Source: Pirellulales bacterium
GTDB taxonomy: Bacteria > Planctomycetota > Planctomycetia > Pirellulales > JAEUIK01
NCBI GenBank assembly: GCA_019694455.1
Contig: JAIBBY010000013.1
Coordinates: forward strand, 1-64,000
Length of the DNA stretch: 64,000 nucleotides
Reading direction: 5' to 3'
The translations under genes were made by a program, and so were the position numbers. The notes below the pieces were generated by a model that saw only the letters and a list, made by a program, of their open reading frames with translations, ran no database searches and was not told the DNA's origin. Below, piece by piece: positions 1-8,893 of this stretch. Within the stretch, counting starts at the first letter, position 1; every line of letters starts with the position of its first letter.

Positions 1-1
1 C

Positions 2-466
2 GGTGCGATCGAACACCTCTTGCAACATTCCGCCCCAGCCGCAGCCAAGTTCCAAGATTTGCTCGCCCGGCTGAGGATCGACGAGGTTCATGATGAAGCG
101 CGCCTTGTTGGTTTGCGCTTCTTCTAGCGTTTCGTGGCCGGTAATGTAATCGGCGCACGAGTAGAGCATGTACTTCTGATCGAGGAAGAGCTGATAAAAA
201 TCGTTGGACACATCGTAGTGTTCGGCGATTCCGCGTTCGTGCGGCGGCCGCAGGAAGTGCTTGAGCAGCGCGCCGCGGAACAAGCGCGGCGGAAACGAGA
301 GTCGCACCCAATCCTCGAACGGCGACAGCTTGCGGGTGATGAAGCGCCAGGTCCATTCGGCGTCGAGTGGTCGCGGCGAGCGGATCAGATACTTGATCAC
401 GCTATACGACGGCCCCAAGAGGGCGGTCTCCGGCACAAATGCGGCGTGGCGCAATAGACCATTCAT
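2..466 (-). CDS. Cyclopropane-fatty-acyl-phospholipid synthase family methyltransferase (partial, cut by window edge)
   Basis: The reading frame enters from the window edge and begins at ATG 466, giving 155 visible residues. It contains the block HYDVSNDFYQLFLD followed by KYMLYSCADY, hallmarks of the cyclopropane fatty acid synthase (CFA) family. The SAM-binding glycine motif ELGCGWGG lies just before the edge. Family enzymes transfer a methylene group from S-adenosylmethionine to unsaturated acyl chains of membrane phospholipids. The visible part is the N-terminal domain plus the first SAM motif; the rest of the catalytic domain lies beyond base 1. The frame stays open upstream of 466, so the start is the first reasonable ATG rather than proven. 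It lies 112 bp downstream of the HxlR regulator on the same strand. A mycolic-acid-type or other SAM-dependent C-methyltransferase of the same fold cannot be excluded. Confidence 0.83.
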   Translation of the reverse strand, partial: MNGLLRHAAFVPETALLGPSYSVIKYLIRSPRPLDAEWTWRFITRKLSPFEDWVRLSFPPRLFRGALLKHFLRPPHERGIAEHYDVSNDFYQLFLDQKYMLYSCADYITGHETLEEAQTNKARFIMNLVDPQPGEQILELGCGWGGMLQEVFDRT

Positions 467-577
467 CGCTGTTGACCGTGGTGCGAGACGGACAATGGCC
501 GATGACAGCAGGCCGTATTGGACTGCGCTCAAAATCTCATTGCAACTTTTTTGGCAATGGGTCGCGCAGCAAGCCAG

Positions 578-940
578 TTAGCCTGTCGATTTGGGCCGCG
601 TGCGGCAGCGTTGGGCCGCTTCGGCCCATTCGTGCATCGCGTAGAGGACCGGTTGCAGCCTGCTCCCCAAGGCAGTGAGCGAGTAATCGACCCTGGGCGG
701 AATCTGCTGATGAACGCAGCGGTCGATGATGCCCGACTTCTCCAATTCGCGAAGCTGCCGTGTGAGCGTGCGCGCCGAGACTCCGTCGAGCAAGCGGGTC
801 AATTCGCCAAATCGCTTCGTGCCGTTCAAGAGATGGTGGATGATCAGCACCTTCCAGCGACCGCCAATGGCTTCGATCGTGGTTTCAACGGGACAGCGCA
901 CCTTCTTTTTGTCGTTTTTTCGCGTTACGCGGTTCGCCAT
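578..940 (-). CDS. HxlR-family winged-helix transcriptional regulator
   Basis: This 120-residue protein matches the HxlR pattern along its length: CPVETTIEAIGGRWKV, RFGELTRLLDGVSARTLTRQLRELE, then PPRVDYSLTALGSRLQPVL and MHEWAE. It is a dimeric winged-helix DNA-binding protein. Cys16 sits at the position used as a thiol sensor in redox-responsive HxlR members such as YodB and HypR, so sensing of quinones, aldehydes or oxidants is plausible but inferred. It is transcribed divergently from the isochorismatase-fold hydrolase and pirin genes, the usual layout for a regulator of its neighbours. An imperfect palindrome in the divergent gap (966-980) is a candidate operator. Confidence 0.93.
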   Translation of the reverse strand: MANRVTRKNDKKKVRCPVETTIEAIGGRWKVLIIHHLLNGTKRFGELTRLLDGVSARTLTRQLRELEKSGIIDRCVHQQIPPRVDYSLTALGSRLQPVLYAMHEWAEAAQRCRTRPKSTG

Positions 941-965
941 GAGCGCCTTTACTATCCATTAGGAT

Positions 966-980
966 ACTTGGTTACAAAGT
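966..980. promoter_or_regulatory. Candidate HxlR operator
   Basis: The 15-mer ACTTGGTTACAAAGT is palindromic at 12 of 14 off-centre positions. It lies in the 129-bp divergent gap between the HxlR regulator and the hydrolase gene. A second TACTTG copy follows 24 bp further on. Binding by the adjacent regulator is an inference from position and symmetry. Confidence 0.45.
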
Positions 981-1069
981 CACCCATACTTGAGTTTTTG
1001 ATCGTTCAGCAATAATTGTCAACAGGTGCAGACTCCTCGTACAGCCGAGCCATCCGATAGGAGAATTCC

Positions 1070-1756
1070 ATGCCAGACGCCAATCGTTGGATGATCGACC
1101 CAAACGACGCCGTGATGCTGCTGATCGACCATCAGAGCGGACTGTTCCAACTGGTGCGCGACATCGACCAGCCAACCTTGCGAAATCATGTCTGCGCGCT
1201 AGCGAAGGTCGCGCACATGGCCAAGATTCCCACATTCACTACGGCCTCGGTTCCGGACGGCCCGAATGGTCCGCTGATTCCCGAGATTCATGAATACTGT
1301 CCCGAGGCGATTTACATTCCGCGGACTGGTCAAATTAATGCCTGGGACAATCCCAAGTGGGTCGAGGCCATTGAAAAGACCGGACGAAGGACATTGCTGA
1401 TCGCCGGCACGCTGACGAGCGTCTGCATGGCGTTTCCCACGCTGAGCGCCCTGGCCGCGGGATACAAAGTATTTTGCATCATCGACGCCTCGGGCAACTG
1501 GTCGCCAATGGCGACGGACATCACAACGGCCCGCATCGTCCAGGCCGGCGCCATGCCGACTGATACCTATGCGGTGCTAGCCGAACTGATGAGCACTTGG
1601 AATCGGGCCGACGCGATGGACTTTGCGCAAGTGATGGTCGACCACATTGTGCCGCCGTATCGCGCGCTGATGGAGAGTTACGACAAGGCGCAGAACGTGC
1701 AGCGAGTGGGACACGAAACAAAGCTGGAAAAGCTGACTGCTGCTGCCAAGAAATGA
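1070..1756 (+). CDS. Isochorismatase-family (cysteine) hydrolase, YcaC-like
   Basis: A 228-residue protein of the isochorismatase-like hydrolase fold. The catalytic Asp is in [11 protein letters not shown] near residue 20. The nucleophilic Cys is in [17 protein letters not shown], followed by the family segment [25 protein letters not shown] is typical of the YcaC/nicotinamidase-related subgroup; the residue before it is Arg in IPRTGQ, so the third member of the Asp-Lys-Cys triad is not obvious by eye. The C-terminal 40 residues ([10 protein letters not shown] onward) extend beyond a minimal YcaC domain. The substrate is unknown; relatives hydrolyse amides or related small molecules. The pirin gene follows closely, and both are probably co-transcribed from the HxlR-facing promoter. 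Confidence 0.9.
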   Translation: MPDANRWMIDPNDAVMLLIDHQSGLFQLVRDIDQPTLRNHVCALAKVAHMAKIPTFTTASVPDGPNGPLIPEIHEYCPEAIYIPRTGQINAWDNPKWVEAIEKTGRRTLLIAGTLTSVCMAFPTLSALAAGYKVFCIIDASGNWSPMATDITTARIVQAGAMPTDTYAVLAELMSTWNRADAMDFAQVMVDHIVPPYRALMESYDKAQNVQRVGHETKLEKLTAAAKK

Positions 1757-1786
1757 ACCGGCGAGTTGTTCCGGAGGAAAGGCGCA

Positions 1787-2650
1787 ATGAAACAAGTCCA
1801 ACGCGTCGTACGCAACGTGGCGCAACACTGGGTCGGAGATGGTTTTCCTGTGCGGTCGCTGTTCTCCTATGCCGACCGCGCGGCCGAGACGAGTCCGTTC
1901 TTGCTTTTGGACTACGGCGGCCCGCACGAGTTCGCGCCGACAGATCGCCAACTGGGCGTGGGCGAACATCCGCATCGCGGTTTCGAGACGGTGACGATCG
2001 TTTACGCCGGCAGCTTGGAGCATCGCGACTCAACGGGCAGTCACGGCACGATCGGACCCGGCGACGTGCAGTGGATGACGGCGGCATCTGGAGTGGTGCA
2101 TGCCGAATTTCACAGCCGTGAGTTTGCGCGCACTGGTGGCCGGTTTGAAATGGCGCAATTGTGGGTCAATCTGCCGGCCCGAGAAAAAATGTCAGCGCCG
2201 CGCTACCAGGAGATTCTTGACCGGCACATTCCGCGAAAACTACTGGCGAATGACGCCGGATCGGCGCGTATCATCGCCGGAGCCTGGGACGAGGTGACTG
2301 GCCCCGCGCAAACGGTGACGCCGCTGTGCGTGTTCGACCTGCGATTGCAGGCTGGTCACGATGCGGTGCTGCCGGCGCCAGCCGGACACACCACGATACT
2401 GCTGGTGCAGCATGGCCGGCTGGAAATCAACGGCCAATCGGTGGCCGCGGGCGAGCTGGCGATGCTGTCGCGAACAGAGCAAGATGTTTCCGTAAGCTGC
2501 GCCGAGGACGCGATGGCGCTGCTGTTGACCGGCGAGCCGATCGACGAGCCGGTGGTTGGTCACGGCCCGTTTGTGATGAACAGCCAGAACGAGATCCGGC
2601 AGGCCATTCGAGATTATCAGAGCGGACAAATGGGGCATCTGCCGGCCTAG
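1787..2650 (+). CDS. Pirin family protein (bicupin, quercetin 2,3-dioxygenase-like)
   Basis: From the ATG at 1787 the protein has 287 residues. That start is preceded by GGAGGA at 1773-1778 with good spacing, so the upstream TTG at 1766 is not favoured. The N-terminal cupin carries the pirin metal site: His61 and His63 in GEHPHRGFETVT, His105 and Glu107 in SGVVHAEFHS. This matches the His-His-His-Glu set known from pirin and YhhW. A second cupin covers about residues 170-275. Pirins bind iron or another divalent metal; some cleave quercetin, others regulate proteins, so the in-vivo substrate is open. It lies 30 bp after the hydrolase gene in the same direction. Confidence 0.92.
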   Translation: MKQVQRVVRNVAQHWVGDGFPVRSLFSYADRAAETSPFLLLDYGGPHEFAPTDRQLGVGEHPHRGFETVTIVYAGSLEHRDSTGSHGTIGPGDVQWMTAASGVVHAEFHSREFARTGGRFEMAQLWVNLPAREKMSAPRYQEILDRHIPRKLLANDAGSARIIAGAWDEVTGPAQTVTPLCVFDLRLQAGHDAVLPAPAGHTTILLVQHGRLEINGQSVAAGELAMLSRTEQDVSVSCAEDAMALLLTGEPIDEPVVGHGPFVMNSQNEIRQAIRDYQSGQMGHLPA

Positions 2651-2688
2651 TAAACGCCGACTGAAATTCGACTACGCACGATCAAGCC

Positions 2689-3384
2689 TTACTCCGCGGC
2701 CAGCCGATAGCCGACCCCCGGCTCGGTCAACAAGTATTTTGGCCGGGCGGGCTCGTCCTCGATCTTGCGGCGCAGGCCGGTCATGTACACGCGCAAGTAA
2801 TGCGTCTCGTGCACGCTATCTGGTCCCCAGACTTCCTTGAGCAATTGACGATGCGTGAGCACCTTGCCCGCATGCCTCGCGAGAAACGCGAGTAGTCGAT
2901 ATTCGATGGGTGTGAGTCGCAACTCTTGGCCGCGCATCGTCGTGCGTCGCGCATCGAGGTCGATCTCCAAGTCTCGCACGCGCAATTGGGGCGTTACGGA
3001 CCCAGCGCGCTTGTTGACGTGTCGCAGACTGACACGCAACCTCGCCAGCAACTCATCCAGGCCAAATGGCTTCGTAAGATAGTCGTCGGCGCCGGCGTCA
3101 AGCGCTTGAACTTTCTCGAATTCCCGTCCGCGCGCGGAGAGCACGATGACGGGCACGTGCGACCATTCGCGAAGTTGCGACAGCACCGCCATTCCGTCGA
3201 TGTCCGGCAGCCCCAAATCGAGCACCACGATGTCGGGGGGCGACATGGCGGCCTGCCGCAGGCCGTCTTGACCGTCCTCCGCCTCCGTCAAATCGAATCC
3301 CGCGCTCGTTAGCGACACGCGCAGAAACCGACGAATCTCTTGTTCGTCCTCGATCAGGAGCACGCGCGCACGGTCGCTCGACAC
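2689..3384 (-). CDS. kdpE: KdpE, response regulator of the potassium-uptake system
   Basis: An OmpR-type response regulator of 231 residues. The receiver domain has the acidic pair IEDE, the phospho-acceptor Asp in IVVLDLGLPDIDG (about residue 55), the Ser switch in VIVLSARG and Lys in DDYLTKPFG. The C-terminal winged helix has ELRLTPIEYRLLAFLARHAG and THRQLLKEVWG. The phrase KVQALDAGADDYLTKPF is characteristic of KdpE. It is phosphorylated by KdpD and activates kdp transcription when potassium is limiting. The start lies 12 bp after the kdpD stop, as the last gene of the operon. Confidence 0.95.
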   Translation of the reverse strand: MSSDRARVLLIEDEQEIRRFLRVSLTSAGFDLTEAEDGQDGLRQAAMSPPDIVVLDLGLPDIDGMAVLSQLREWSHVPVIVLSARGREFEKVQALDAGADDYLTKPFGLDELLARLRVSLRHVNKRAGSVTPQLRVRDLEIDLDARRTTMRGQELRLTPIEYRLLAFLARHAGKVLTHRQLLKEVWGPDSVHETHYLRVYMTGLRRKIEDEPARPKYLLTEPGVGYRLAAE

Positions 3385-3396
3385 TACTTCGTACTC

Positions 3397-6129
3397 CTAA
3401 GATTGACTCAACAGGTCGTTGGCCGCGCCAGCACGGGACGTGGTCGGCGCCTTGCCGCGAGGTATTGAAAAACGAATTGCGGCGCCATTCCCGACTCGGT
3501 TCTCCGCCCAGATACGGCCGCCATGCAGTTCGACGATGCCACGGCACACGGCCAGTCCTAAGCCGGCGCCGGCGCGACGGGCCACGGAAGGAGCGCGATA
3601 GAACTTATCGAAGATCTTCGCCGCCTCCTCGGTCGTGATGCCTTTGCCACGATCCGCGACTTCGACCACTAAATCGCTCTCGGTGGTGGAGGCGGAAATA
3701 TCGATGGGTGTCAAGTTTGGCGAGTACTTGATGGCGTTTTCGACCAGATTCGCAAGCACTTGTTGGATCAACAGTTCGTCGAACGACGCCAGCGGCATTT
3801 CAGGATCGACATGCGTCGTGACAAGTCGGTCGGCGAGCTGCCGCGTGAATCGCGATAGCACGACGCCAATGCTTTCTTCGATCGAGTGCCATTCTCGGCG
3901 CGGGGCCATGGCGCCGGCTTCGAGGCGTGTCATCTCCAACAGATTGGCGATAAAGGAGTTGAGCCGCTCGGTCTCGCTGTAGATAGATGTCGCCAATTCG
4001 CGGCGATTCGCGAGTTCCATTGTGTCGCCACGGTCGACCAGCGCGCTGCTGGCGCCCATGATCGTCGCGAGTGGCGTGCGCAAATCGTGCGAGACAGCGC
4101 TGAGCAACGAGTTGCGCAGGCGTTCGGTGGCGATGGCGACCTGTGCGCGATCGGCGGCCTCGGCCGCTTGGATCCGTTCGAGATTCAAGGCGAGTTGACC
4201 GGCAAACGTTTCGAGCAATTGTCGTTGATCGGCGCCCATGAACGCGCCTAGCTTCGCGGGGCGCACTCCGAGCAAACCAACGCATTGGTCGTTGGCGCGG
4301 AGCGGAAAGAATGTCGTATCGGCGGATGGCAAAGTGTCGGTGCCACGGCCAGCGACCTCGCCGTTCTCGAATGCCCAAGACGCGACCGCCAGGTCGTGAT
4401 CCGCCAGCGGTTGCGGCGGCGTCCCGATTGGCAGCATGACTTCCAGTTCGACGGGGCGCATTGGCTTGCGCGGTTTGGGAATCAGCAGAAACACTTCGCC
4501 GTCGAACGTGACACTAATGTGGCGCGCCGCCGTAGCCGCCGTTTGCAATGCGCTGCTGGCATTGAGCAAGTCACGGCTCATGGAGAAAAGGGCTGCGGTG
4601 CGCCGTTCGCGCTGGCCGGCGGCCTGGGCCTGCATTCGCACTCGGTTGGTCAACGTGCTGATTGTCAGCCCGGTGACGAGCATCACGCCAAAAGTGATCA
4701 AGTACTCGGTGTCGGATACCGCGAAGTTCCAATACGGCGCGATGAAGAAGAAATCGAACGCTGCCACACTGGCGATCGTGGCAAAGATCGCAGGACCACG
4801 TCCCCAGCGAGCGGCGACAAGGACCAGCGCCAACAAGTACAGCATTACCAAATTGATCGGCTGCAGTCGGCCGCTCAATTCAAATCCAATCCCAGTCACC
4901 GCAGCCAGCAACGCCGCAGCCAGCAGATACGCGCGCCAAGAGGCGCGTGGCTGCGAGCTGCCGCGCATGGCGCGCAGCCGCGCGTCGGCGTCGCCGCTGA
5001 TGACGTAGAGGTCGATGTCTCCCAGTCGTCGGGCCAACTCGTTGACAAATGATCCGCGCAGCAGCTCTTTCCATCGCGGTTGATGCGGCTTGCCGACAAT
5101 AATCTTGGTGGCGTTGCTCTCACTCGCGAACCGCAGTAGCTCCGTTACCACATCCGCGCCAAAGAGCGTAGCGGGCTCACCGCCGAGCTGTTCGGCCAAA
5201 TGAAGCGTTTGCGCAAGGCGGTCGCGGTCCTCACCCGATGGTTGGGCATGAGCGGGTGTCTCGACGTACACGGCGTGCCATTGCGCCCGTAACGCGGTCG
5301 CCATGCGTTTGGTGGCTCGGACCAGGCGCGGCGCTGAGGGGCTGGCGGTCACACATACCAATAACCTCTCCGACGCCGGCATGATGCGCGAGATCGAATG
5401 CGCCTTGCGAAAGTCGTCCATCTGGGCTTCGACGCGCTCCGCAGAGCGGCGCAACGCCAGCTCGCGCAGCGCAATGAGATTGCCCTTGGTGAAGTAGTTC
5501 TTGATCGCGCGTTGCGCCTGTTGCGCAATGTACACCTTGCCATCGCGCAGACGCTCGATGAGATCATCCGGAGCGATATCCACCAGCGCGATCTCGTCGG
5601 CCTGGTCGAAAATCGAGTCGGGAATCGTTTCGCGGACGACAATGCCCGTGATTCTCGCGACCAGATCATTCAGGCTTTCGAGATGCTGGACGTTAACGGT
5701 GGAATAGACGTCGATGCCCGCTTCCAACAGGTCTAATACATCCTGGTAGCGTTTGGCGTGCAATAGCCCTGGCGCGTTCGTGTGCGCCAGCTCGTCTACC
5801 AGCAGCAGCGCCGGCCGGCGAGCGAGCGCTGTCGCGAGATCGAGCTCCAACAACGTCTGGCCACGATAAGGAACTTCCTTGCGAGGGAGGGCATCCAAGC
5901 CCAGTGCGAGAGCTTGAGTCTCGGGGCGAGCGTGGGGCTCTAGATAGCCCACAACGACATCAACGCCTTCTTTGGCCGCCTTGCGGCCTGCCTCCAACAT
6001 GGCGAACGTCTTACCCACGCCAGGCGCCGCGCCAAAAAAAATCTTCAGCTTTCCGCGCCGATTCTTTGCCTCTTCGGCTTCAACGCGAGCAAGCAGTTGA
6101 TCGGGATTGGGACGGCCATCGCTGGACAT
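3397..6129 (-). CDS. kdpD: KdpD, potassium/turgor-sensing histidine kinase
   Basis: A 910-residue sensor kinase with the full KdpD order. The KdpD domain has a Walker A motif (GAAPGVGKT, residues 33-43) and VDELAHTNAPG. A universal-stress-like domain follows at roughly 250-370, then four membrane segments at about 395-500 and a GAF-like region. The dimerisation box AVSHDLRTPLA places the phospho-His near residue 680, and the ATPase domain ends in GAGLGLAVCRGIVELHGG. The start is taken at 6129 because MSSDGRPNPDQLL aligns with the known N-terminus; the frame also offers ATG 6159, which would overlap kdpC. The protein senses low potassium or ionic strength and phosphorylates KdpE. Confidence 0.95.
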   Translation of the reverse strand: MSSDGRPNPDQLLARVEAEEAKNRRGKLKIFFGAAPGVGKTFAMLEAGRKAAKEGVDVVVGYLEPHARPETQALALGLDALPRKEVPYRGQTLLELDLATALARRPALLLVDELAHTNAPGLLHAKRYQDVLDLLEAGIDVYSTVNVQHLESLNDLVARITGIVVRETIPDSIFDQADEIALVDIAPDDLIERLRDGKVYIAQQAQRAIKNYFTKGNLIALRELALRRSAERVEAQMDDFRKAHSISRIMPASERLLVCVTASPSAPRLVRATKRMATALRAQWHAVYVETPAHAQPSGEDRDRLAQTLHLAEQLGGEPATLFGADVVTELLRFASESNATKIIVGKPHQPRWKELLRGSFVNELARRLGDIDLYVISGDADARLRAMRGSSQPRASWRAYLLAAALLAAVTGIGFELSGRLQPINLVMLYLLALVLVAARWGRGPAIFATIASVAAFDFFFIAPYWNFAVSDTEYLITFGVMLVTGLTISTLTNRVRMQAQAAGQRERRTAALFSMSRDLLNASSALQTAATAARHISVTFDGEVFLLIPKPRKPMRPVELEVMLPIGTPPQPLADHDLAVASWAFENGEVAGRGTDTLPSADTTFFPLRANDQCVGLLGVRPAKLGAFMGADQRQLLETFAGQLALNLERIQAAEAADRAQVAIATERLRNSLLSAVSHDLRTPLATIMGASSALVDRGDTMELANRRELATSIYSETERLNSFIANLLEMTRLEAGAMAPRREWHSIEESIGVVLSRFTRQLADRLVTTHVDPEMPLASFDELLIQQVLANLVENAIKYSPNLTPIDISASTTESDLVVEVADRGKGITTEEAAKIFDKFYRAPSVARRAGAGLGLAVCRGIVELHGGRIWAENRVGNGAAIRFSIPRGKAPTTSRAGAANDLLSQS

Positions 6130-6142
6130 ATCGATTATTCTA

Positions 6143-6718
6143 CTATTTCGCTTGCCCATCGAGAGCGAGATTCAGCAAGAGCACATTCACGCGGCGCTCT
6201 CCCAACACACCGAAAGTACGAGTCTGCGTGTGCTGCGAAATCAAGTCGCGGACTGACTGCTCGGGTAGTCCGCGGGCGTGGGCAACTCGCGCAGCTTGAT
6301 ATAGCGCCGCGGCGGGCGTGATATGGGGATCGAGTCCGCTAGCCGACGAGGTGACCATGTCGATTGGCACGACGCCGGCTTGATCTGGATGGGACTTCTT
6401 GATCGCTGCCAAGCGATCGACAACTGACTGCCGCAAGGCGGGATTCGTGGGGCCGGCGTTTGTGCCAGCACCGGCCGCGCCATTGTAAGCCATGGGCGCA
6501 GTGGCCGACGGCCGTCCCCAAAAATAACCCTGCGCGGTGAACGATTGTCCAATCAACTCCGACCCTACGACGTTGTCATTGCGCGTCACCAGACTGCCGT
6601 TGGCCTGGTGCGGAAACACCTGCGCCGCGATGCCGGTGACTAGCAACGGATAGGCTAGTCCAGTGAGTAAAGACAATAGCGCGAGTAGAAGTAATGCGGA
6701 GCGGACAATCTTCAACAT
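6143..6718 (-). CDS. kdpC: KdpC, potassium-transporting ATPase subunit C
   Basis: From ATG 6718 the protein has 191 residues, the usual KdpC size. The start is supported by GAGGAG about 12 nt upstream and gives MLKIVRSALLLL, leading directly into the single N-terminal transmembrane helix. Family motifs are SELIGQSFTAQGYFWGRPSA, the Asn-rich segment around TNPAL, and the C-terminal block VTSSASGLDPHITPAAALYQAARVA followed by the conserved RTFGVLGERRVNVLLLN. KdpC is anchored to the membrane with its globular domain at KdpA/KdpB and is required for a stable complex. An in-frame upstream start at 6769 exists but would put residues before the membrane anchor. Confidence 0.95.
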   Translation of the reverse strand: MLKIVRSALLLLALLSLLTGLAYPLLVTGIAAQVFPHQANGSLVTRNDNVVGSELIGQSFTAQGYFWGRPSATAPMAYNGAAGAGTNAGPTNPALRQSVVDRLAAIKKSHPDQAGVVPIDMVTSSASGLDPHITPAAALYQAARVAHARGLPEQSVRDLISQHTQTRTFGVLGERRVNVLLLNLALDGQAK

Positions 6719-6777
6719 GACGGACTGTCTCCTCAAGTCGAATAAATAGTCGTTGGGCGGGATGGACACATGACCGA

Positions 6778-8847
6778 TCAGGCCGCCCCCAGCGCGCCCA
6801 GAACAAGGTCAATGAGCTTGATTCCGAAGAACGGGACGATGAGCCCCCCCAGCCCATAGACGAGCAGGTTTCGACGCAGCAGTTCTGCCGCGGGCAAGGC
6901 ACGGTAGCCAACACCGCGCAGCGCCAGAGGAATCAAGCAGACTATGATTAGCGCGTTGAAGATGACCGCCGCCAGGATTGCGGTGCCTGGCGCCAGATTC
7001 ATGACGTTCAACGCATTGAGCGCGGGATAGGTGGCGGCGAACGTCGCTGGGATAATGGCAAAGTATTTGGCCACGTCGTTGGCGATGCTGAAAGTCGTCA
7101 GCGCGCCGCGAGTCATGAGCAGTTGTTTGCCAATGCCGACGATTTCAATGAGCTTGGTGGGGTTGCTATCGAGATCGACCATGTTGCCGGCCTCTTTGGC
7201 GGCTTGGGTGCCGCTGTTCATGGCGACGGCCACATCGGCCTGAGCCAGCGCTGGAGAATCGTTCGTACCGTCGCCAGTCATGGCGACTAGTCGCCCGCCG
7301 GCTTGATACTCTCGAATGAGCTTGAGCTTGGCCTCTGGCGTGGCCTGCGCTAGAAAGTCATCGACTCCGGCCTCAGCGGCGATCGCCGCGGCAGTGAGCG
7401 GGTTGTCGCCGGTGATCATGATGGTTTTGATGCCCATCTGCCGCAACTCGGCGAATCGCTCTTTGATCCCACCTTTGACAATGTCTTTGAGATGGACGAC
7501 GCCAAGGGCCTTCGCCCCATCGGCAACTACGAGTGGCGTGCCTCCCGCCTTGGAGACGCGCTGCACATCGAGCATCACGTTGGAATTGATCTGGCCGCCA
7601 GACGCCGCGACGAACGTTTCGATGGCGCTGGCTGCCCCTTTGCGAATTTGGCGACCATCAATATCGACGCCGCTGATCCGTGTCTGTGCCGAAAAAGGGA
7701 TGAAGTGCGCCGCGTGATCGTGTAGTTCCCGGCCGCGCAAGCCGTGCTTTTCCTTGGCCAGCACAACGATGCTCCGCCCTTCCGGCGTTTCGTCGGCGAG
7801 CGATGCCAGTTGTGCGGCATCGGCTAACTGCTGCACACCCACTTGATCCGCAGGCAAGAACTCGACCGCTTGCCGGTTGCCAAGGGTGATGGTGCCGGTC
7901 TTATCCAGCAGCAACACATCGACGTCGCCGGCGGCCTCGACCGCGCGGCCCGACATGGCGATGACATTAGCCTGGATCATGCGATCCATGCCAGCGATGC
8001 CGATCGCGGACAGCAATCCACCAATGGTGGTGGGTATCAAGCACACAAGCAACGCAATCAAGACTGTGACCGTAACTGGTTGCCCTTGGCCCGCGGCTTT
8101 CGCGCTATATATCGAGAGCGGCAGTAAGGTGACGCAAGCCAGCAGGAAGATGATGGTCATTGCCGCGAGCAGAATATCCAGCGCGATTTCGTTGGGCGTC
8201 TTTTGGCGCTTGGCGCCTTCGACCAAGCCGATCATGCGGTCGAGAAAGGTTTCGCCCGGATTGGCGGTGATGCGGACGATGATCCAATCCGAAAGGACAC
8301 GTGTACCGCCCGTGACGCTGCTGCGATCGCCGCCGCTCTCGCGGATCACTGGCGCGCTTTCGCCAGTGATGGCGCTTTCGTCCACCGAGGCCACACCCTC
8401 GATCACCTCGCCATCGCCCGGGATGTAGTCGCCGGCTTCGACCAGCACAATGTCGCCGGTGCGCAAAGCGCTGGAAGCGACTTGCAACGCTGTGGCGTCG
8501 CGCCTTGGCTCGACCAAACGCTTCGCAAACGTGTCGCGGCGAGATTGCCGCATGGTGTCGGCCTGGGCCTTGCCACGGCCTTCAGCCATTGCCTCGGCAA
8601 AGTTGGCGAACAGCACGGTGAACCACAGCCAGGCGGCGATGGCGCCGATAAAGCCGGCGCTCGCCTCGCCCTGTCCAGCCAGCGCTTGCGCCAGCAGCAC
8701 CGTCGTGATGGCGCTACCGACGTACACGGTGAACATCACGGGATTGCGAACTTGGCGTCGCGGATCGAGCTTTTTCAGCGAATCCATCATCGCGCGCTGA
8801 ACGATCGGGGGATCCCAGAGCGGTCGAGCTTTGGCCTGCGTGGTCAT
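6778..8847 (-). CDS. kdpB: KdpB, catalytic P-type ATPase subunit of the Kdp potassium pump
   Basis: A full-length 689-residue type IA P-ATPase. It has the phosphorylation motif [13 protein letters not shown], the TGES actuator motif ([19 protein letters not shown]), the nucleotide-domain segment KGAASAIE, and the hinge MVTGD-type box ending in [32 protein letters not shown], together with the expected membrane helices. It hydrolyses ATP to drive potassium through KdpA. No truncation or missing catalytic residue was seen. It sits between kdpA (46 bp upstream) and kdpC in the operon. Confidence 0.97.
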   Translation of the reverse strand: MTTQAKARPLWDPPIVQRAMMDSLKKLDPRRQVRNPVMFTVYVGSAITTVLLAQALAGQGEASAGFIGAIAAWLWFTVLFANFAEAMAEGRGKAQADTMRQSRRDTFAKRLVEPRRDATALQVASSALRTGDIVLVEAGDYIPGDGEVIEGVASVDESAITGESAPVIRESGGDRSSVTGGTRVLSDWIIVRITANPGETFLDRMIGLVEGAKRQKTPNEIALDILLAAMTIIFLLACVTLLPLSIYSAKAAGQGQPVTVTVLIALLVCLIPTTIGGLLSAIGIAGMDRMIQANVIAMSGRAVEAAGDVDVLLLDKTGTITLGNRQAVEFLPADQVGVQQLADAAQLASLADETPEGRSIVVLAKEKHGLRGRELHDHAAHFIPFSAQTRISGVDIDGRQIRKGAASAIETFVAASGGQINSNVMLDVQRVSKAGGTPLVVADGAKALGVVHLKDIVKGGIKERFAELRQMGIKTIMITGDNPLTAAAIAAEAGVDDFLAQATPEAKLKLIREYQAGGRLVAMTGDGTNDSPALAQADVAVAMNSGTQAAKEAGNMVDLDSNPTKLIEIVGIGKQLLMTRGALTTFSIANDVAKYFAIIPATFAATYPALNALNVMNLAPGTAILAAVIFNALIIVCLIPLALRGVGYRALPAAELLRRNLLVYGLGGLIVPFFGIKLIDLVLGALGAA

Positions 8848-8893
8848 TCTATTTTTGTTCTCTTTACAAGTTGTTCAACAAGCAATGAATCAA

